From Duganella zoogloeoides (GTDB taxonomy: Bacteria; Pseudomonadota; Gammaproteobacteria; Burkholderiales; Burkholderiaceae_D), in assembly GCF_034479515.1 (NCBI RefSeq), contig NZ_CP140152.1:620001-684000 (forward strand): a stretch of 64,000 bases of DNA, written 5' to 3'. Under the pieces are notes generated by a model, which worked only from the letters and a program-made list of their open reading frames with translations, had not been told where the DNA came from and ran no database searches. The position numbers and the translations under genes were made by a program. Positions 44,339 to 52,897 of this stretch are shown here, piece by piece. How positions within the stretch are numbered: position 1 is the first letter of the stretch; the number at the start of each line of letters is the position of its first letter.

Positions 44339-44830
44339 ATGGCTAAAAAAGAGCACATTTCAGAGACCCCGGCCACCCAGCTGCTGCGCAAGCACAAGGT
44401 GGTGTTTTCCGAACATCCTTACGACTACGAGGACCACGGCGGCACCAGCGTATCGTCGCGCGCGCTCGGGGTCGATGAGCACCACGTGGTCAAGACCCTG
44501 GTCATGCAGGACGAGGCCGCCAAGCCAATGATCGTGCTCATGCATGGCGACTGCAAGGTATCGACCAAGAACCTGGCGCGCGGCATCGGCTGCAAGTCGG
44601 TCGAACCGTGCAAACCGGATGTTGCCACGCGCCACAGCGGCTACCAGATCGGCGGCACCTCGCCGTTCGGCACCCGCAAGGCCATGCCCGTGTATGTCGA
44701 GGATAGCATTCTTGCGCTGGAAACAATTTATATCAATGGTGGCAGGAGGGGTTACCTGGTCGGCATCGCGCCGCAGGTGTTGACCCAACTCCTGCAAGCC
44801 AAGCCCGTGCACTGCGCACTGGCTGAATAA
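44339..44830 (+). CDS. ybaK: Cys-tRNA(Pro)/aminoacyl-tRNA deacylase, YbaK/EbsC type
   Basis: 163 aa. Hydrolyses Cys mischarged on tRNA-Pro. Features: TPATQLLRKHKVVFSEHPYDY, HHVVKTLVMQ with the substrate-positioning Lys, HGDCKVSTKNLAR and YQIGGTSPFGTRKAMPVYVE (GxxxPxG-like loop). Normal length for YbaK. Divergent from the EEP gene. plsY follows after 54 bases on the same strand. Confidence 0.93.
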   Translation: MAKKEHISETPATQLLRKHKVVFSEHPYDYEDHGGTSVSSRALGVDEHHVVKTLVMQDEAAKPMIVLMHGDCKVSTKNLARGIGCKSVEPCKPDVATRHSGYQIGGTSPFGTRKAMPVYVEDSILALETIYINGGRRGYLVGIAPQVLTQLLQAKPVHCALAE

Positions 44831-44884
44831 AACACGCTGGTGTATATTCCGCATCCCCCGAGGGAAGCTTAACTAGAGGAAACA

Positions 44885-45511
44885 ATGAATACAGTTTGGA
44901 TGACCGTGGCCGCCTACCTGCTCGGCTCGATCTCATTTGCGGTGATCACCAGTAAATTGTTCGGTATCGCCGACCCGCGCACCTATGGGTCGAAAAACCC
45001 CGGCGCCACCAATGTGTTGCGTAGTGGTAATAAATCAGCTGCCATCGTTACCCTGATCGGCGACGGCGCCAAGGGCTGGCTGGCCGTGTGGCTGGCAATG
45101 CGCTACCAGCAGCAATTGCAGGTGGGCGACACCACCATCGCCCTGGTGGCGATCGCGGTATTCCTCGGCCACCTGTGGCCGGTGTTCTTTCGTTTCGTCG
45201 GTGGCAAGGGCGTGGCCACTGCGCTGGGCGTGCTGCTGGGCCTTGATCCCTGGCTGGGCCTGGCCACCCTGGCGACCTGGCTGGTGATCGCGTTCGCGTT
45301 CCGTTACTCGTCGCTGGCGGCGCTGGTGGCCGCCCTGTTCGCGCCGTTCTACTATGGCTTGCTGTTTGGCGTCGAGCCGCAACTGCTGGCCGTGTTTGTC
45401 ATGAGCGGCTTGCTGATCTTCCGTCATAGCAAAAATATCGGCAACCTGATGGCTGGCAAGGAAAGCCGTATCGGCAGCAAGAGCAAGGCTGCAGCAAAGG
45501 CAGGAAAATAA
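44885..45511 (+). CDS. plsY: Glycerol-3-phosphate acyltransferase PlsY
   Basis: 208 aa inner-membrane enzyme that acylates glycerol 3-phosphate with acyl-phosphate as donor. Motifs: [33 protein letters not shown], and [18 protein letters not shown], which are the three cytoplasmic catalytic loops. About five membrane helices. The C-terminal tail is basic. A good ribosome site (AGAGGAAAC) precedes the ATG. Confidence 0.95.
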   Translation: MNTVWMTVAAYLLGSISFAVITSKLFGIADPRTYGSKNPGATNVLRSGNKSAAIVTLIGDGAKGWLAVWLAMRYQQQLQVGDTTIALVAIAVFLGHLWPVFFRFVGGKGVATALGVLLGLDPWLGLATLATWLVIAFAFRYSSLAALVAALFAPFYYGLLFGVEPQLLAVFVMSGLLIFRHSKNIGNLMAGKESRIGSKSKAAAKAGK

Positions 45512-45583
45512 TCGCTGATTGGCGGTTGATTCCGCCAATGACAGCCCCATCTGTCATAAATCACGTTTTGCAAAGGCCGCGCC

Positions 45584-46231
45584 ATGTCCAGTTCCATCAA
45601 GATCGATTTCGTTTCCGACGTCTCCTGCCCATGGTGCGCCATCGGCCTGAAGTCCCTGCAACAGGCAGTCGATAACATCGGCGATGCCGCGCAGATCGAC
45701 CTGCATTTCCAGCCGTTCGAACTCAATCCCAAGATGGCACCGGAAGGCCAGGACATCGGCGAGCACCTGAGCGAAAAATACGGTTCGTCCCCCGAGCAGC
45801 AGGAACAGGCGCGCGCCATGATCCGCTCGCGCGGCGCCGAGGTGGGCTTCGATTTCGCGATGGACAAGCGCAGCCGCATCTACAACACCTTCGACGCCCA
45901 CCGCCTGCTGCATTGGGCCGGCCTGGAAGGCAAGCAGACCGACCTCAAGCTGGCGCTGCTGGGCGCCTACTTTACCGATGGCGAAGACCCGAGCTCGCAC
46001 GACGTGCTGGTCCGCGTGGCCGCCGGCGTGGGCCTCGATCGCGAAGGCGCGCTGGCCGTGCTGCAATCCGACCAGTTTGCCGACGAAGTGCGCGAGCGCG
46101 AGCAGTTCTTCCAGCGCCACGGCATCAACTCGGTACCGGCCGTGATCATCAACGAGCAATACCTGATTTCGGGCGGCCAGCCTGCTGCCGTGTTCGAACG
46201 GGCGCTGCGCGAAATTATCGCCAAGGCTTGA
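45584..46231 (+). CDS. DsbA-family oxidoreductase, FrnE-like
   Basis: 215 aa, no signal peptide, so cytoplasmic. Thioredoxin fold with active site CPWC at 15-18 (FVSDVSCPWCAIG), the cis-Pro region in GINSVPAVIINEQYLISG, and HRLLHWAGLEGKQ. Members such as FrnE act in polyketide synthesis or thiol stress as disulfide isomerases or 2-hydroxychromene-carboxylate-like enzymes. Substrate unknown. It stands alone between plsY and a diguanylate cyclase gene. Confidence 0.9.
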   Translation: MSSSIKIDFVSDVSCPWCAIGLKSLQQAVDNIGDAAQIDLHFQPFELNPKMAPEGQDIGEHLSEKYGSSPEQQEQARAMIRSRGAEVGFDFAMDKRSRIYNTFDAHRLLHWAGLEGKQTDLKLALLGAYFTDGEDPSSHDVLVRVAAGVGLDREGALAVLQSDQFADEVREREQFFQRHGINSVPAVIINEQYLISGGQPAAVFERALREIIAKA

Positions 46232-46304
46232 CGCCGATACGTAGGGACCCCGGGGCACGGCTTTTGCTTTAAACTTAACGTCTATGCCGTTCCCGAGGAT
46301 CCCC

Positions 46305-47366
46305 ATGCAGTCCGCAGAACATGTCACGCCGCCTGCCACCGCCCGCCCGGTGGTCGATAATTTCCGTCTGGCTGCGCTGCATCGCTATCACATCCTCGAT
46401 ACCCCCGCCTGCGAGGATTTCAGTTTCCTTACCGAGCTGGCAGCGCGCCTGTGCAACGTCCCGTATGCCTTCGTTTCGCTGGTCGATGCCGACCGCGTGT
46501 GGGTGAAAGCCTGCACCGGCATGCAACTGGGGCAATTGCCACGCACCGACAGTTATTGCTCGCTGGCCGTGCTGGGCGCGCCCGACCTTGAAATCCCCGA
46601 CCTGCTGCTCGATGCGCGCACCGCCCATCTGCCGCTGACCGTCACCGCGCCGTTCATGCGCCGTTACAGCAGCGTGGCGCTGATGTCGTCTGATGGTTTT
46701 GCCATCGGCGCGCTGTGCGTGCTCGATACCAGGCCCGGTTGCCTTGACCGCGAACAGCGCGCCATGCTGGGCAAGCTGGCGCGCCAGGTGATGGCGCTGA
46801 TCGAATTGCGCGCCAGCGAAAAGACGCTGGCCGCCACCGTGCGCGAACTGGAGCAACTGGCCACCACCGACGAGCTGACCGGCCTGCACAACCGCCGCTC
46901 GCTGCTGCACCGGCTGCGCTTCGAGACCGCGCGCGCCCGGCGGTTCCGGGCGCCGGTGTCGGCGGTGATGATCGATCTCGACTACTTCAAGCGTATCAAT
47001 GATGAATTCGGCCACGCGGCCGGCGACCAGGTACTGGCTGCCATCGGCCAGCTGGTGCGTGATCACGTGCGCGTGATCGACATTGCCGGGCGCTACGGCG
47101 GCGAGGAGCTGTGCGTGGTGCTGCCCAACACGCCGCTCGACGGCGCGCTGCATTTTGCCGAGTCGCTGCGATTGCGCATTGCCGCACAGACGCACGAAAT
47201 CGGTCCGCGCATGCTGGCAGTAACGGCCAGCCTGGGCGTGGGCACGTTCGACCACCTCGATGTGACCGACGCCGAAAGCTTGCTGCGCCAGGCTGACGCC
47301 GCGCTGTACCGTGCCAAGCGGGGCGGGCGCAACCGCGTCGAAGGCCCCTCCACCGAGCGTCTTTGA
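46305..47366 (+). CDS. GAF-GGDEF diguanylate cyclase
   Basis: 353 aa. A GAF sensor at ~20-170 begins with the common RLAALHRYHILDTPAC phrase of redox/light-responsive GAF-GGDEF proteins. A short helical linker (EKTLAATVRELEQLATTDE) leads to the GGDEF domain at ~185-345, with signature GGEEL at 265-269 (Leu in place of Phe) and an I-site RVID at 256-259. Probably synthesises c-di-GMP with product inhibition. Start at 46305 has GAGGAT at proper spacing; an earlier ATG at 46284 lacks one. DUF427 follows after 16 bases. Confidence 0.92.
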   Translation: MQSAEHVTPPATARPVVDNFRLAALHRYHILDTPACEDFSFLTELAARLCNVPYAFVSLVDADRVWVKACTGMQLGQLPRTDSYCSLAVLGAPDLEIPDLLLDARTAHLPLTVTAPFMRRYSSVALMSSDGFAIGALCVLDTRPGCLDREQRAMLGKLARQVMALIELRASEKTLAATVRELEQLATTDELTGLHNRRSLLHRLRFETARARRFRAPVSAVMIDLDYFKRINDEFGHAAGDQVLAAIGQLVRDHVRVIDIAGRYGGEELCVVLPNTPLDGALHFAESLRLRIAAQTHEIGPRMLAVTASLGVGTFDHLDVTDAESLLRQADAALYRAKRGGRNRVEGPSTERL

Positions 47367-47382
47367 ATCTAAAGGAATCGCC

Positions 47383-47673
47383 ATGCCCACCGCAACCCTG
47401 AACGGCGTCGTCATCGCGCAAGCGGCCGACGACGAAGTCGTGATCGTCGAAAACAACGTCTATTTCCCGCGCCACGCGGTCAATCCCGACTACCTGCAAC
47501 CGAGCAACCACACCTCGCGCTGCCCGTGGAAGGGCCTGGCCAACTACTACACGGTGTCTGCCGACGGTGAAACCAGCGAGAACGCCGCCTGGTACTACCC
47601 GGCGCCGTTCGAGGCGGCAAAAGAGATCCAGGACCGCATCGCCTTCTGGCGTGGCGTGGAAGTACAGCGCTAG
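47383..47673 (+). CDS. DUF427 domain protein
   Basis: 96 aa. Matches the DUF427 pattern: VVIVENNVYFPRHAVN, TSRCPWKGLANYY, and AWYYPAPFEAAKEIQDRIAFW. The fold is a small beta barrel; no reaction is established. AAAGGA ribosome site seven bases before the ATG. Placed between a diguanylate cyclase and an AAA ATPase, with 16 bases and 4 bases between, so likely in one transcript. Confidence 0.88.
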   Translation: MPTATLNGVVIAQAADDEVVIVENNVYFPRHAVNPDYLQPSNHTSRCPWKGLANYYTVSADGETSENAAWYYPAPFEAAKEIQDRIAFWRGVEVQR

Positions 47674-47677
47674 ATCC

Positions 47678-48412
47678 ATGGCGCTCGCGGCCAAACCGTA
47701 CTTGCAGCGGATCACGGCGCTGTTTGGCGCCGACGTCGATTGGGACAGCCATCCGTACAGCGTGCCAGCCGTGCGGGCGCTCGAATCCATCGATTTTCAT
47801 GCCGACGTGACGTTTTTTATTGGCGAGAACGGCGCCGGCAAGTCCACCGTGCTCGAGGCAATTGCGCTGGCGCTGGGCTTTTCGATGGAAGGCGGCACTC
47901 GCAGCGTTCGCCTCAATTCGGCCGGCGCCGTTGCGCCGCTGCACCAGGCGCTGCGCCTGGCCAAGAGCTACAAGACGCCGAAGGATGGCTATTTCTTCCG
48001 GGCCGAGAGTTTCCATAATATCGCCACCTACATGGACGAAGTGGGGTATCTCGGAAGTTACGGCGGCCGTTCGCTGCACGCGCAATCGCACGGCGAATCG
48101 TTCATGGCCGTGCTGCTCAACAAGTTCAAGGGCAAGGGCCTGTACTTGCTCGATGAACCCGAGGCGGCGCTGTCCCCCAACCGCCAACTCGCTGCGCTGC
48201 GCGTGATCCACCAGCTGGTGCAGGACCAGTCGCAATTCATCATCGCCACCCATTCGCCGATCCTGCTGGCGTACCCCAATGCCAAGATCCTGTTGTTCGA
48301 CGGCACCGGGATGAGCGAGGTGGCGTACGAAGACACCGAACACTACGCTATCACGCGTGATTTTCTCAACCACTACCCGCGCCGGCTCGAGCAGCTGTTC
48401 GCCCCCGACTGA
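47678..48412 (+). CDS. AAA/ABC-type ATPase (COG3910-like)
   Basis: 244 aa from ATG 47678. Walker A GENGAGKST at 49-57, ABC-like signature SHGES at 137-141, Walker B LYLLDEPEAAL at 155-165, and the switch His in ATHSP near 190. SMC/RecF-type ATPase reduced to the nucleotide-binding core, without a coiled coil or nuclease. Function unknown. It begins four bases after the DUF427 stop and ends three bases before the hydrolase-like gene, so it is in an operon. Confidence 0.88.
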   Translation: MALAAKPYLQRITALFGADVDWDSHPYSVPAVRALESIDFHADVTFFIGENGAGKSTVLEAIALALGFSMEGGTRSVRLNSAGAVAPLHQALRLAKSYKTPKDGYFFRAESFHNIATYMDEVGYLGSYGGRSLHAQSHGESFMAVLLNKFKGKGLYLLDEPEAALSPNRQLAALRVIHQLVQDQSQFIIATHSPILLAYPNAKILLFDGTGMSEVAYEDTEHYAITRDFLNHYPRRLEQLFAPD

Positions 48413-48415
48413 TCC

Positions 48416-49654
48416 ATGGATAACCTTACCCACAGCATCATCGGCTTCGGCGCCGGTGAATTGATACATCGTAGTCTGCCACGAGAGGTCGAGGATCGCG
48501 CCCAGCAGGTGCGCCACCGCCTGCTGCTGGTGGCGTGCGCCCTGGCCAGCAATTTCCCCGACCTCGACCTGGTGCTCAACAACCTGTTGCCGCCACCGCT
48601 GGGCTACCTGCTGCATCATCGCGGACACACCCACACGGCCTTGCTGGCGATTCCGCAGGCGCTGTTGTTGGCGGCGCTGATCTGGCTGCTGTGGCCGTCG
48701 GCGCGAACGTTGCTCAAGGCCAGCACCACCGCACGCTGGGGCCTGGCGGCCAGCATTGCGCTCGGTTTTGCGCTGCACCTGGCGATGGATTTCACCAATT
48801 CGTATGGCGTGCACCCGTGGTATCCGTTCGATGGCCGCTGGGTGTATGGCGACATGGTATTCATCATCGAGCCGTTGTTCTGGGTGGCGATCGGGGTGCC
48901 GATGGCGCTGATCATGCGCTGGCGCACCGCCCGTTGGCTGGCACTGGCCGGTCTGCTGGCGGCGCTGGTGATGTTTGCTGTTAAAGGTTACCTGGGCTGG
49001 ATCGCGCTGGCGATCCTGCTCAAGGTGGCGGTGCTGTGCGGTGCCGTGCAGACGCGCTCGGGCCGCGACAGCCGCGCTGGCGTGGCGCTGGGGCTGGCGA
49101 TCGGCATCGGCTTTATCGCGGTGCAGGGCGTGGCTTCGCACCTGGGCCGGGCGCAGATCGCGGCGGCCTTGCAGCAGGTCGATCCGGCATCGAAGGTGCT
49201 GGACGTGGTGATGACGGCGTTTCCGTCGCAGCCGCTGTGCTGGGCATATGTAAGCGTGGAGAGCAACGAGGCGGCCGGCACGTATCGCCTGCGGCGCGGC
49301 ATTGCCAGCCTGGCGCCGCAGTGGGTCGCCCCATTATCGTGCTCGGCCGGTTTGGTCGAGCATGGCCCGGCGATGGCGCTGGCGCCCGGCGTTGCCCAGT
49401 TCGGCATGGAGCAGGACGACCTGGGACGGTTGCGCACGCTCAGCGTCGATAACTGCCGCGTCAATGCCTGGCTGCGCTTCGGCCGCGCACCGGCGCTAGA
49501 TGGCGAAGGTGACGCCTTGTCCGACTACCGCTTCGCCATGACGCCGCGCGGCAACTTCACCACCATGCCAGTGGCGTCGACGGAACCTTGTCCGACCGGT
49601 GTGCCGGGCTGGGGTTATCCACGCGCCGACCTGCTGCACGGTGCTGCCAAATAG
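48416..49654 (+). CDS. YdjM/DUF457-like membrane metal-dependent hydrolase
   Basis: 412 aa. N-terminal MDNLTHSIIGFGAGELIHR, then ASNFPDLDLVL and HHRGHTHTALLAIP supply His/Asp metal ligands of the LexA-regulated YdjM family. About seven hydrophobic helices are seen between residues 75 and 235, then a soluble C-terminal domain with two paired cysteines. Enzymatic substrate unknown. Three bases after the ATPase gene. Confidence 0.85.
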   Translation: MDNLTHSIIGFGAGELIHRSLPREVEDRAQQVRHRLLLVACALASNFPDLDLVLNNLLPPPLGYLLHHRGHTHTALLAIPQALLLAALIWLLWPSARTLLKASTTARWGLAASIALGFALHLAMDFTNSYGVHPWYPFDGRWVYGDMVFIIEPLFWVAIGVPMALIMRWRTARWLALAGLLAALVMFAVKGYLGWIALAILLKVAVLCGAVQTRSGRDSRAGVALGLAIGIGFIAVQGVASHLGRAQIAAALQQVDPASKVLDVVMTAFPSQPLCWAYVSVESNEAAGTYRLRRGIASLAPQWVAPLSCSAGLVEHGPAMALAPGVAQFGMEQDDLGRLRTLSVDNCRVNAWLRFGRAPALDGEGDALSDYRFAMTPRGNFTTMPVASTEPCPTGVPGWGYPRADLLHGAAK

Positions 49655-49693
49655 GTCGGAGCGCACCACTTTGGACCTTAATGTGTCATAACG

Positions 49694-49711
49694 TGTGGTA
49701 TCGGAACCACA
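49694..49711. promoter_or_regulatory. Candidate upstream activating site
   Basis: TGTGGT-atcgga-ACCACA, a perfect 6-bp dyad centred about 65 bases upstream of the sigma-54 elements. The distance (about -83 from the expected start) suits a bacterial enhancer-binding protein. The regulator is not known. Confidence 0.4.
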
Positions 49712-49757
49712 ATCCTGCTTAGAATGGTGCGGTGGGGGCAGTAACCCCTGATTCTTC

Positions 49758-49774
49758 TTGGCACAACAATTGCA
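49758..49774 (+). promoter_or_regulatory. Sigma-54 promoter
   Basis: TTGGCACAACAATTGCA: -24 GG (49760-49761) and -12 GC (49772-49773) are ten bases apart, with full TGGCAC and TTGCA blocks. This is close to the RpoN consensus. It faces the 61-aa gene at 49821, giving a leader of about 36 bases. Confidence 0.75.
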
Positions 49775-49820
49775 GTGCCCCTCAGAAAGGAAGATTATCG
49801 AACTTAACAGGGAGGACGTT

Positions 49821-50006
49821 ATGAATGTAATCGAAGACAAACCAAAATCGCACGCCGTGCACGAGTCCGCAGCCGATGAACATCGCCTGCGCAGCGAGCG
49901 CATTGCCGCCCGTGGCGTGCACCTCGGCAAGGGCAAGGTGCGTTACCTGATCCCGCTGGTCGGTCTGGCGGTACTGGCCTCGATGGCCTTCGCGTCCGGC
50001 TCGTAA
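49821..50006 (+). CDS. Small single-pass membrane protein under sigma-54 control
   Basis: 61 aa. ATG at 49821 follows a strong ribosome site (GGGAGG). The N-terminal 40 residues are hydrophilic and rich in Glu/His/Arg (SAADEHRLRSERIAARG). One hydrophobic segment (YLIPLVGLAVLASMAFA, 42-58) ends the protein. It would sit in the inner membrane with the long tail in the cytoplasm. No family recognised. The preceding sigma-54 promoter is the clearest clue: expression should depend on an enhancer-binding protein, e.g. for nitrogen, motility or membrane stress. Confidence 0.75.
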   Translation: MNVIEDKPKSHAVHESAADEHRLRSERIAARGVHLGKGKVRYLIPLVGLAVLASMAFASGS

Positions 50007-50016
50007 CCGCCGGGCG

Positions 50017-51057
50017 TTACACGACCTTGATATCGTCCAGCGGCCAGCGCGGACGCACGTTGAAGCTGTAGTCGCGCTGGGCGGCGTCGGGGTTGATCAT
50101 CAGCCGCATGGCGCCTGCAAAAGCGATCATGGCGCCGTTGTCGGTGCAAAACTCCAGTTCCGGGTAATACACCTTGAACTTCTTCTTGGCGGCTGCCGCG
50201 TTCAGCGACGCGCGCAACTGCGCGTTGGCGCCCACGCCGCCGGCAATCACCAGCCGTTTCAAGCCCGTGTGCTTGAGTGCCGAGATGCACTTGGCGGTCA
50301 GCACCTCCACGATCGCATCGACAAAGCCACGCGCGATATTGGCCTTGTCCTGCTCGCAAATATTGGCGACTACCTTCTCTTCGTGGTTTTTCACCACCGT
50401 CAGCACCGCCGTTTTCAGGCCGGAAAAGCTGAAATTGAAGTCCTTGGTGTGCAGCATCGGACGTGGCAGCTTGTACGCTGCCGGGTCGCCGAACTCGGCC
50501 AGGCGCGAGATGGCCGGGCCGCCCGGGTAACCAAGGCCCAGCAGCTTGGCCGACTTGTCGAACGCTTCGCCGGCGGCATCGTCGAGGGTTTCGCCCAGCA
50601 GCGTGTACTGGCCCACGCCATCGACGCGCATCAGCTGCGTATGGCCGCCCGACACCAGCAGCGCAATAAACGGAAACTCCGGCGGCTGCGACGCCAGCAA
50701 CGGCGAGAGCAGGTGGCCTTCCAGGTGATGCACGCCCAGCACCGGGCGATCCAGCGCCAGGCCCAGGCTGCACGCCACCGACGATCCTACCAGCAGCGCA
50801 CCGGCCAGGCCGGGGCCCTGGGTGTAGGCGATGGCGTCGATATCGGCCAGCGACTTGCCGGCGCCTTCCAGGGTTTGCGTCAGCAGCGGAATGGCGCGGC
50901 GGATATGGTCGCGCGACGCCAGCTCGGGCACCACGCCGCCGTATTCCTCGTGCATGGCCACCTGCGAATACAGGGCATGCGACAACAGGCCGTGCTCGGT
51001 ATCGTAGAGCGCCAGGCCGGTTTCGTCACAGGAGGATTCAACACCGAGAACAATCAT
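50017..51057 (-). CDS. tsaD: tRNA N6-adenosine threonylcarbamoyltransferase TsaD
   Basis: 346 aa ASKHA-fold enzyme. Starts [14 protein letters not shown]. Metal ligands are in [10 protein letters not shown] (HxxxH) and a late Asp; [10 protein letters not shown] and [13 protein letters not shown] are also typical. Transfers the threonylcarbamoyl group to A37 with TsaB and TsaE (tsaE is at 27308). The C-terminus faces the sigma-54 gene convergently, ten bases apart. Conserved near rpsU-dnaG-rpoD in many proteobacteria. Confidence 0.96.
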   Translation of the reverse strand: MIVLGVESSCDETGLALYDTEHGLLSHALYSQVAMHEEYGGVVPELASRDHIRRAIPLLTQTLEGAGKSLADIDAIAYTQGPGLAGALLVGSSVACSLGLALDRPVLGVHHLEGHLLSPLLASQPPEFPFIALLVSGGHTQLMRVDGVGQYTLLGETLDDAAGEAFDKSAKLLGLGYPGGPAISRLAEFGDPAAYKLPRPMLHTKDFNFSFSGLKTAVLTVVKNHEEKVVANICEQDKANIARGFVDAIVEVLTAKCISALKHTGLKRLVIAGGVGANAQLRASLNAAAAKKKFKVYYPELEFCTDNGAMIAFAGAMRLMINPDAAQRDYSFNVRPRWPLDDIKVV

Positions 51058-51276
51058 GGAAGGGCTGCAAAGGTAAGGAGAAGTCCGCCATTGTAAAGGA
51101 AAGTGCGTTGCCCGACCGTGGGCCGTTGCACCACCGGTTGCACCACCCGGGCCCGCGACCGCACTGGCGCAGGGAGAAATTTTGCCATTTGGTCAGGATT
51201 GTGCGGCGTTTTGCAGTGTTTGCCTGTGGCACCGGTTTTGCTTAGTAAAAGCACGGATTGACTGCGGGAGGCGAAG

Positions 51277-51591
51277 ATGTCGGGACAATGGAAACAGGTG
51301 TGCAAACTCAAGGACGTGCCGCTGGACGGCGCGCGCATCGTGCCGCGCGGCCTGGCGTGGCAGGAGCTGCCGGGCGTGGCGTTGTTCCGCACCGACGAGG
51401 AAAGCGTGTTTGCGGTGCTGGAAACGGCCAACGTGGAGCCACGCCAGAGCAACGCCCGCCGCTATTCCGTCAAGATCGAGGATTTCAAGGTCTATCTCGA
51501 CCTGGCCGAACTGAGCGCGCCAGCCAGCAAGGCGGAAGCGGCGCTGGCCGGCTCCTTTGGCGTCGCCACGCGCGTGATGGCGTTCGGCTGA
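51277..51591 (+). CDS. NirD-like (Rieske-fold) protein lacking cluster ligands
   Basis: 104 aa. The N-terminal part matches the small subunit of NADH-nitrite reductase: WKQVCKLKDVPLDGARIV, VALFRTDEESVFAVLET. The CxH and CxxH pairs that hold the iron-sulfur cluster in true Rieske proteins are absent, as in E. coli NirD, and the usual CPH segment is replaced by a short EPRQSN region. No nirB neighbour. It could be an orphan NirD paralogue or another Rieske-fold protein. Cytoplasmic. Confidence 0.6.
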   Translation: MSGQWKQVCKLKDVPLDGARIVPRGLAWQELPGVALFRTDEESVFAVLETANVEPRQSNARRYSVKIEDFKVYLDLAELSAPASKAEAALAGSFGVATRVMAFG

Positions 51592-51639
51592 AAAACAGGC
51601 GGCCTGCAACGCATGGCGCGCCGCAGGCCGATGAGCCAT

Positions 51640-51727
51640 CATTGCGCAGCGGTGGCAATCCAATTCGCAGGACGTTAAACCGTCATTGTGCAGCGGCGCC
51701 CGGCCGTGCAAGCCGGCCATCCAATGT
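51640..51727. repeat. Two imperfect direct repeats in the nirD-aroG gap
   Basis: TCATTGCGCAGCGG (51639-51652) recurs as TCATTGTGCAGCGG about 42 bases on, and each is followed by a run ending ATCCAAT. The second unit carries an extra GGCCG-TGCAAGC-CGGCC hairpin. Before the first copy, CGGCCTGC/GCAGGCCG can form another hairpin. Confidence 0.5.
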
Positions 51728-52786
51728 TTACGGACGCTGCAGCAACTGCTTATGCGCATCGCGCAACATGGTTTCCGTGGTGTCCCAGTCGATGCAGCCA
51801 TCGGTGACCGAGCAACCATAGGTCAGCTGGCTCAGATCGGCCGGAATCTTCTGGTTGCCGCCCACGATATTCGATTCGATCATCACGCCGACCAGCGACT
51901 TGTTGCCTTGCACGATCTGGTGGATGACATCGGCCATCACCAGCGGTTGCAGTTCCGGCTTTTTATAGCTGTTGGCGTGCGAACAATCGACCACCAGGTT
52001 GGCTGGCAGCTTGGCCTTGGCCAGCGATTGCTCGGCAATCGCGATCGATACCGAGTCGTAGTTCGGACGGCCGTCGCCGCCACGCAGCACCACGTGGCCG
52101 TAGGCGTTGCCGCGCGTGCGCACGATCGCCACATTGCCTTGCGCGTTAATGCCGAGGAACGAGTGCGGGTGCGCCGACGACAGGATGGCGTTGATTGCAA
52201 TGCTGATGTCGCCATCGGTGCCGTTCTTGAAGCCGACCGGCGTGGACAGGCCCGACGACATCTCGCGGTGGGTTTGCGACTCGGTGGTGCGCGCACCGAT
52301 GGCGGTCCAGGCGATCAGGTCGCCCAGGTATTGCGGCGAGATCGGGTCCAGCGCTTCGGTGGCGGTGGGCAGGCCCAGTTCGCACACGTCGAGCAGGAAC
52401 TGGCGCGCTTTTTCCATGCCCTCGTTGACGCGGAACGAATCGTCCATGTCGGGGTCGTTGATATAACCCTTCCAGCCGGTGGTGGTGCGCGGCTTTTCGA
52501 AATACACGCGCATGACCAGCAGCATGGTGTCGGCCACTTCCGCTTGCAGCGCTTTCAGGCGGCGCGCGTAGTCGAGGCCGGCGACCGGGTCGTGGATCGA
52601 GCAGGGGCCAACCACCACGAACAGGCGTTTGTCTTCGCGGTCGATAATGTTGCGCAGGGCTTCGCGGCCCTTCATCACGGTCTCGGACGCGCTGTCGGTG
52701 AGCGGCAGCTTGCTGTGCAAGACTTCTGGCGACGGCATCGGCGCGAACGAGGTAACGTTGATATTTTCGATATCTGGGGAAATCAT
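51728..52786 (-). CDS. aroG: 3-deoxy-7-phosphoheptulonate (DAHP) synthase, class I
   Basis: 352 aa from MISPDIEN. First step of aromatic amino-acid synthesis: erythrose 4-phosphate plus phosphoenolpyruvate. Conserved blocks: VVVGPCSIHDP, RVYFEKPRTTTGWKGYINDP, PTATEALDPISPQYL, ARTTESQTHREM, GFKNGTDGDI, VVDCSHANSYK with metal ligands, and ESNIVGGNQKI. Which aromatic amino acid inhibits it cannot be read reliably. The start was set at the Met with normal length; earlier codons in frame overlap the divergent ybiB gene. Confidence 0.95.
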   Translation of the reverse strand: MISPDIENINVTSFAPMPSPEVLHSKLPLTDSASETVMKGREALRNIIDREDKRLFVVVGPCSIHDPVAGLDYARRLKALQAEVADTMLLVMRVYFEKPRTTTGWKGYINDPDMDDSFRVNEGMEKARQFLLDVCELGLPTATEALDPISPQYLGDLIAWTAIGARTTESQTHREMSSGLSTPVGFKNGTDGDISIAINAILSSAHPHSFLGINAQGNVAIVRTRGNAYGHVVLRGGDGRPNYDSVSIAIAEQSLAKAKLPANLVVDCSHANSYKKPELQPLVMADVIHQIVQGNKSLVGVMIESNIVGGNQKIPADLSQLTYGCSVTDGCIDWDTTETMLRDAHKQLLQRP

Positions 52787-52897
52787 GGCTTTTTGCGTGA
52801 ATTTTATTCGGGGGAGGTATAGTGTAGCCGAAGTAAACAATACTGACCTCGTCAGCAGGGTTTTTTCGCCACAGCCAAATTCTTCCAGTAGAAGCTT

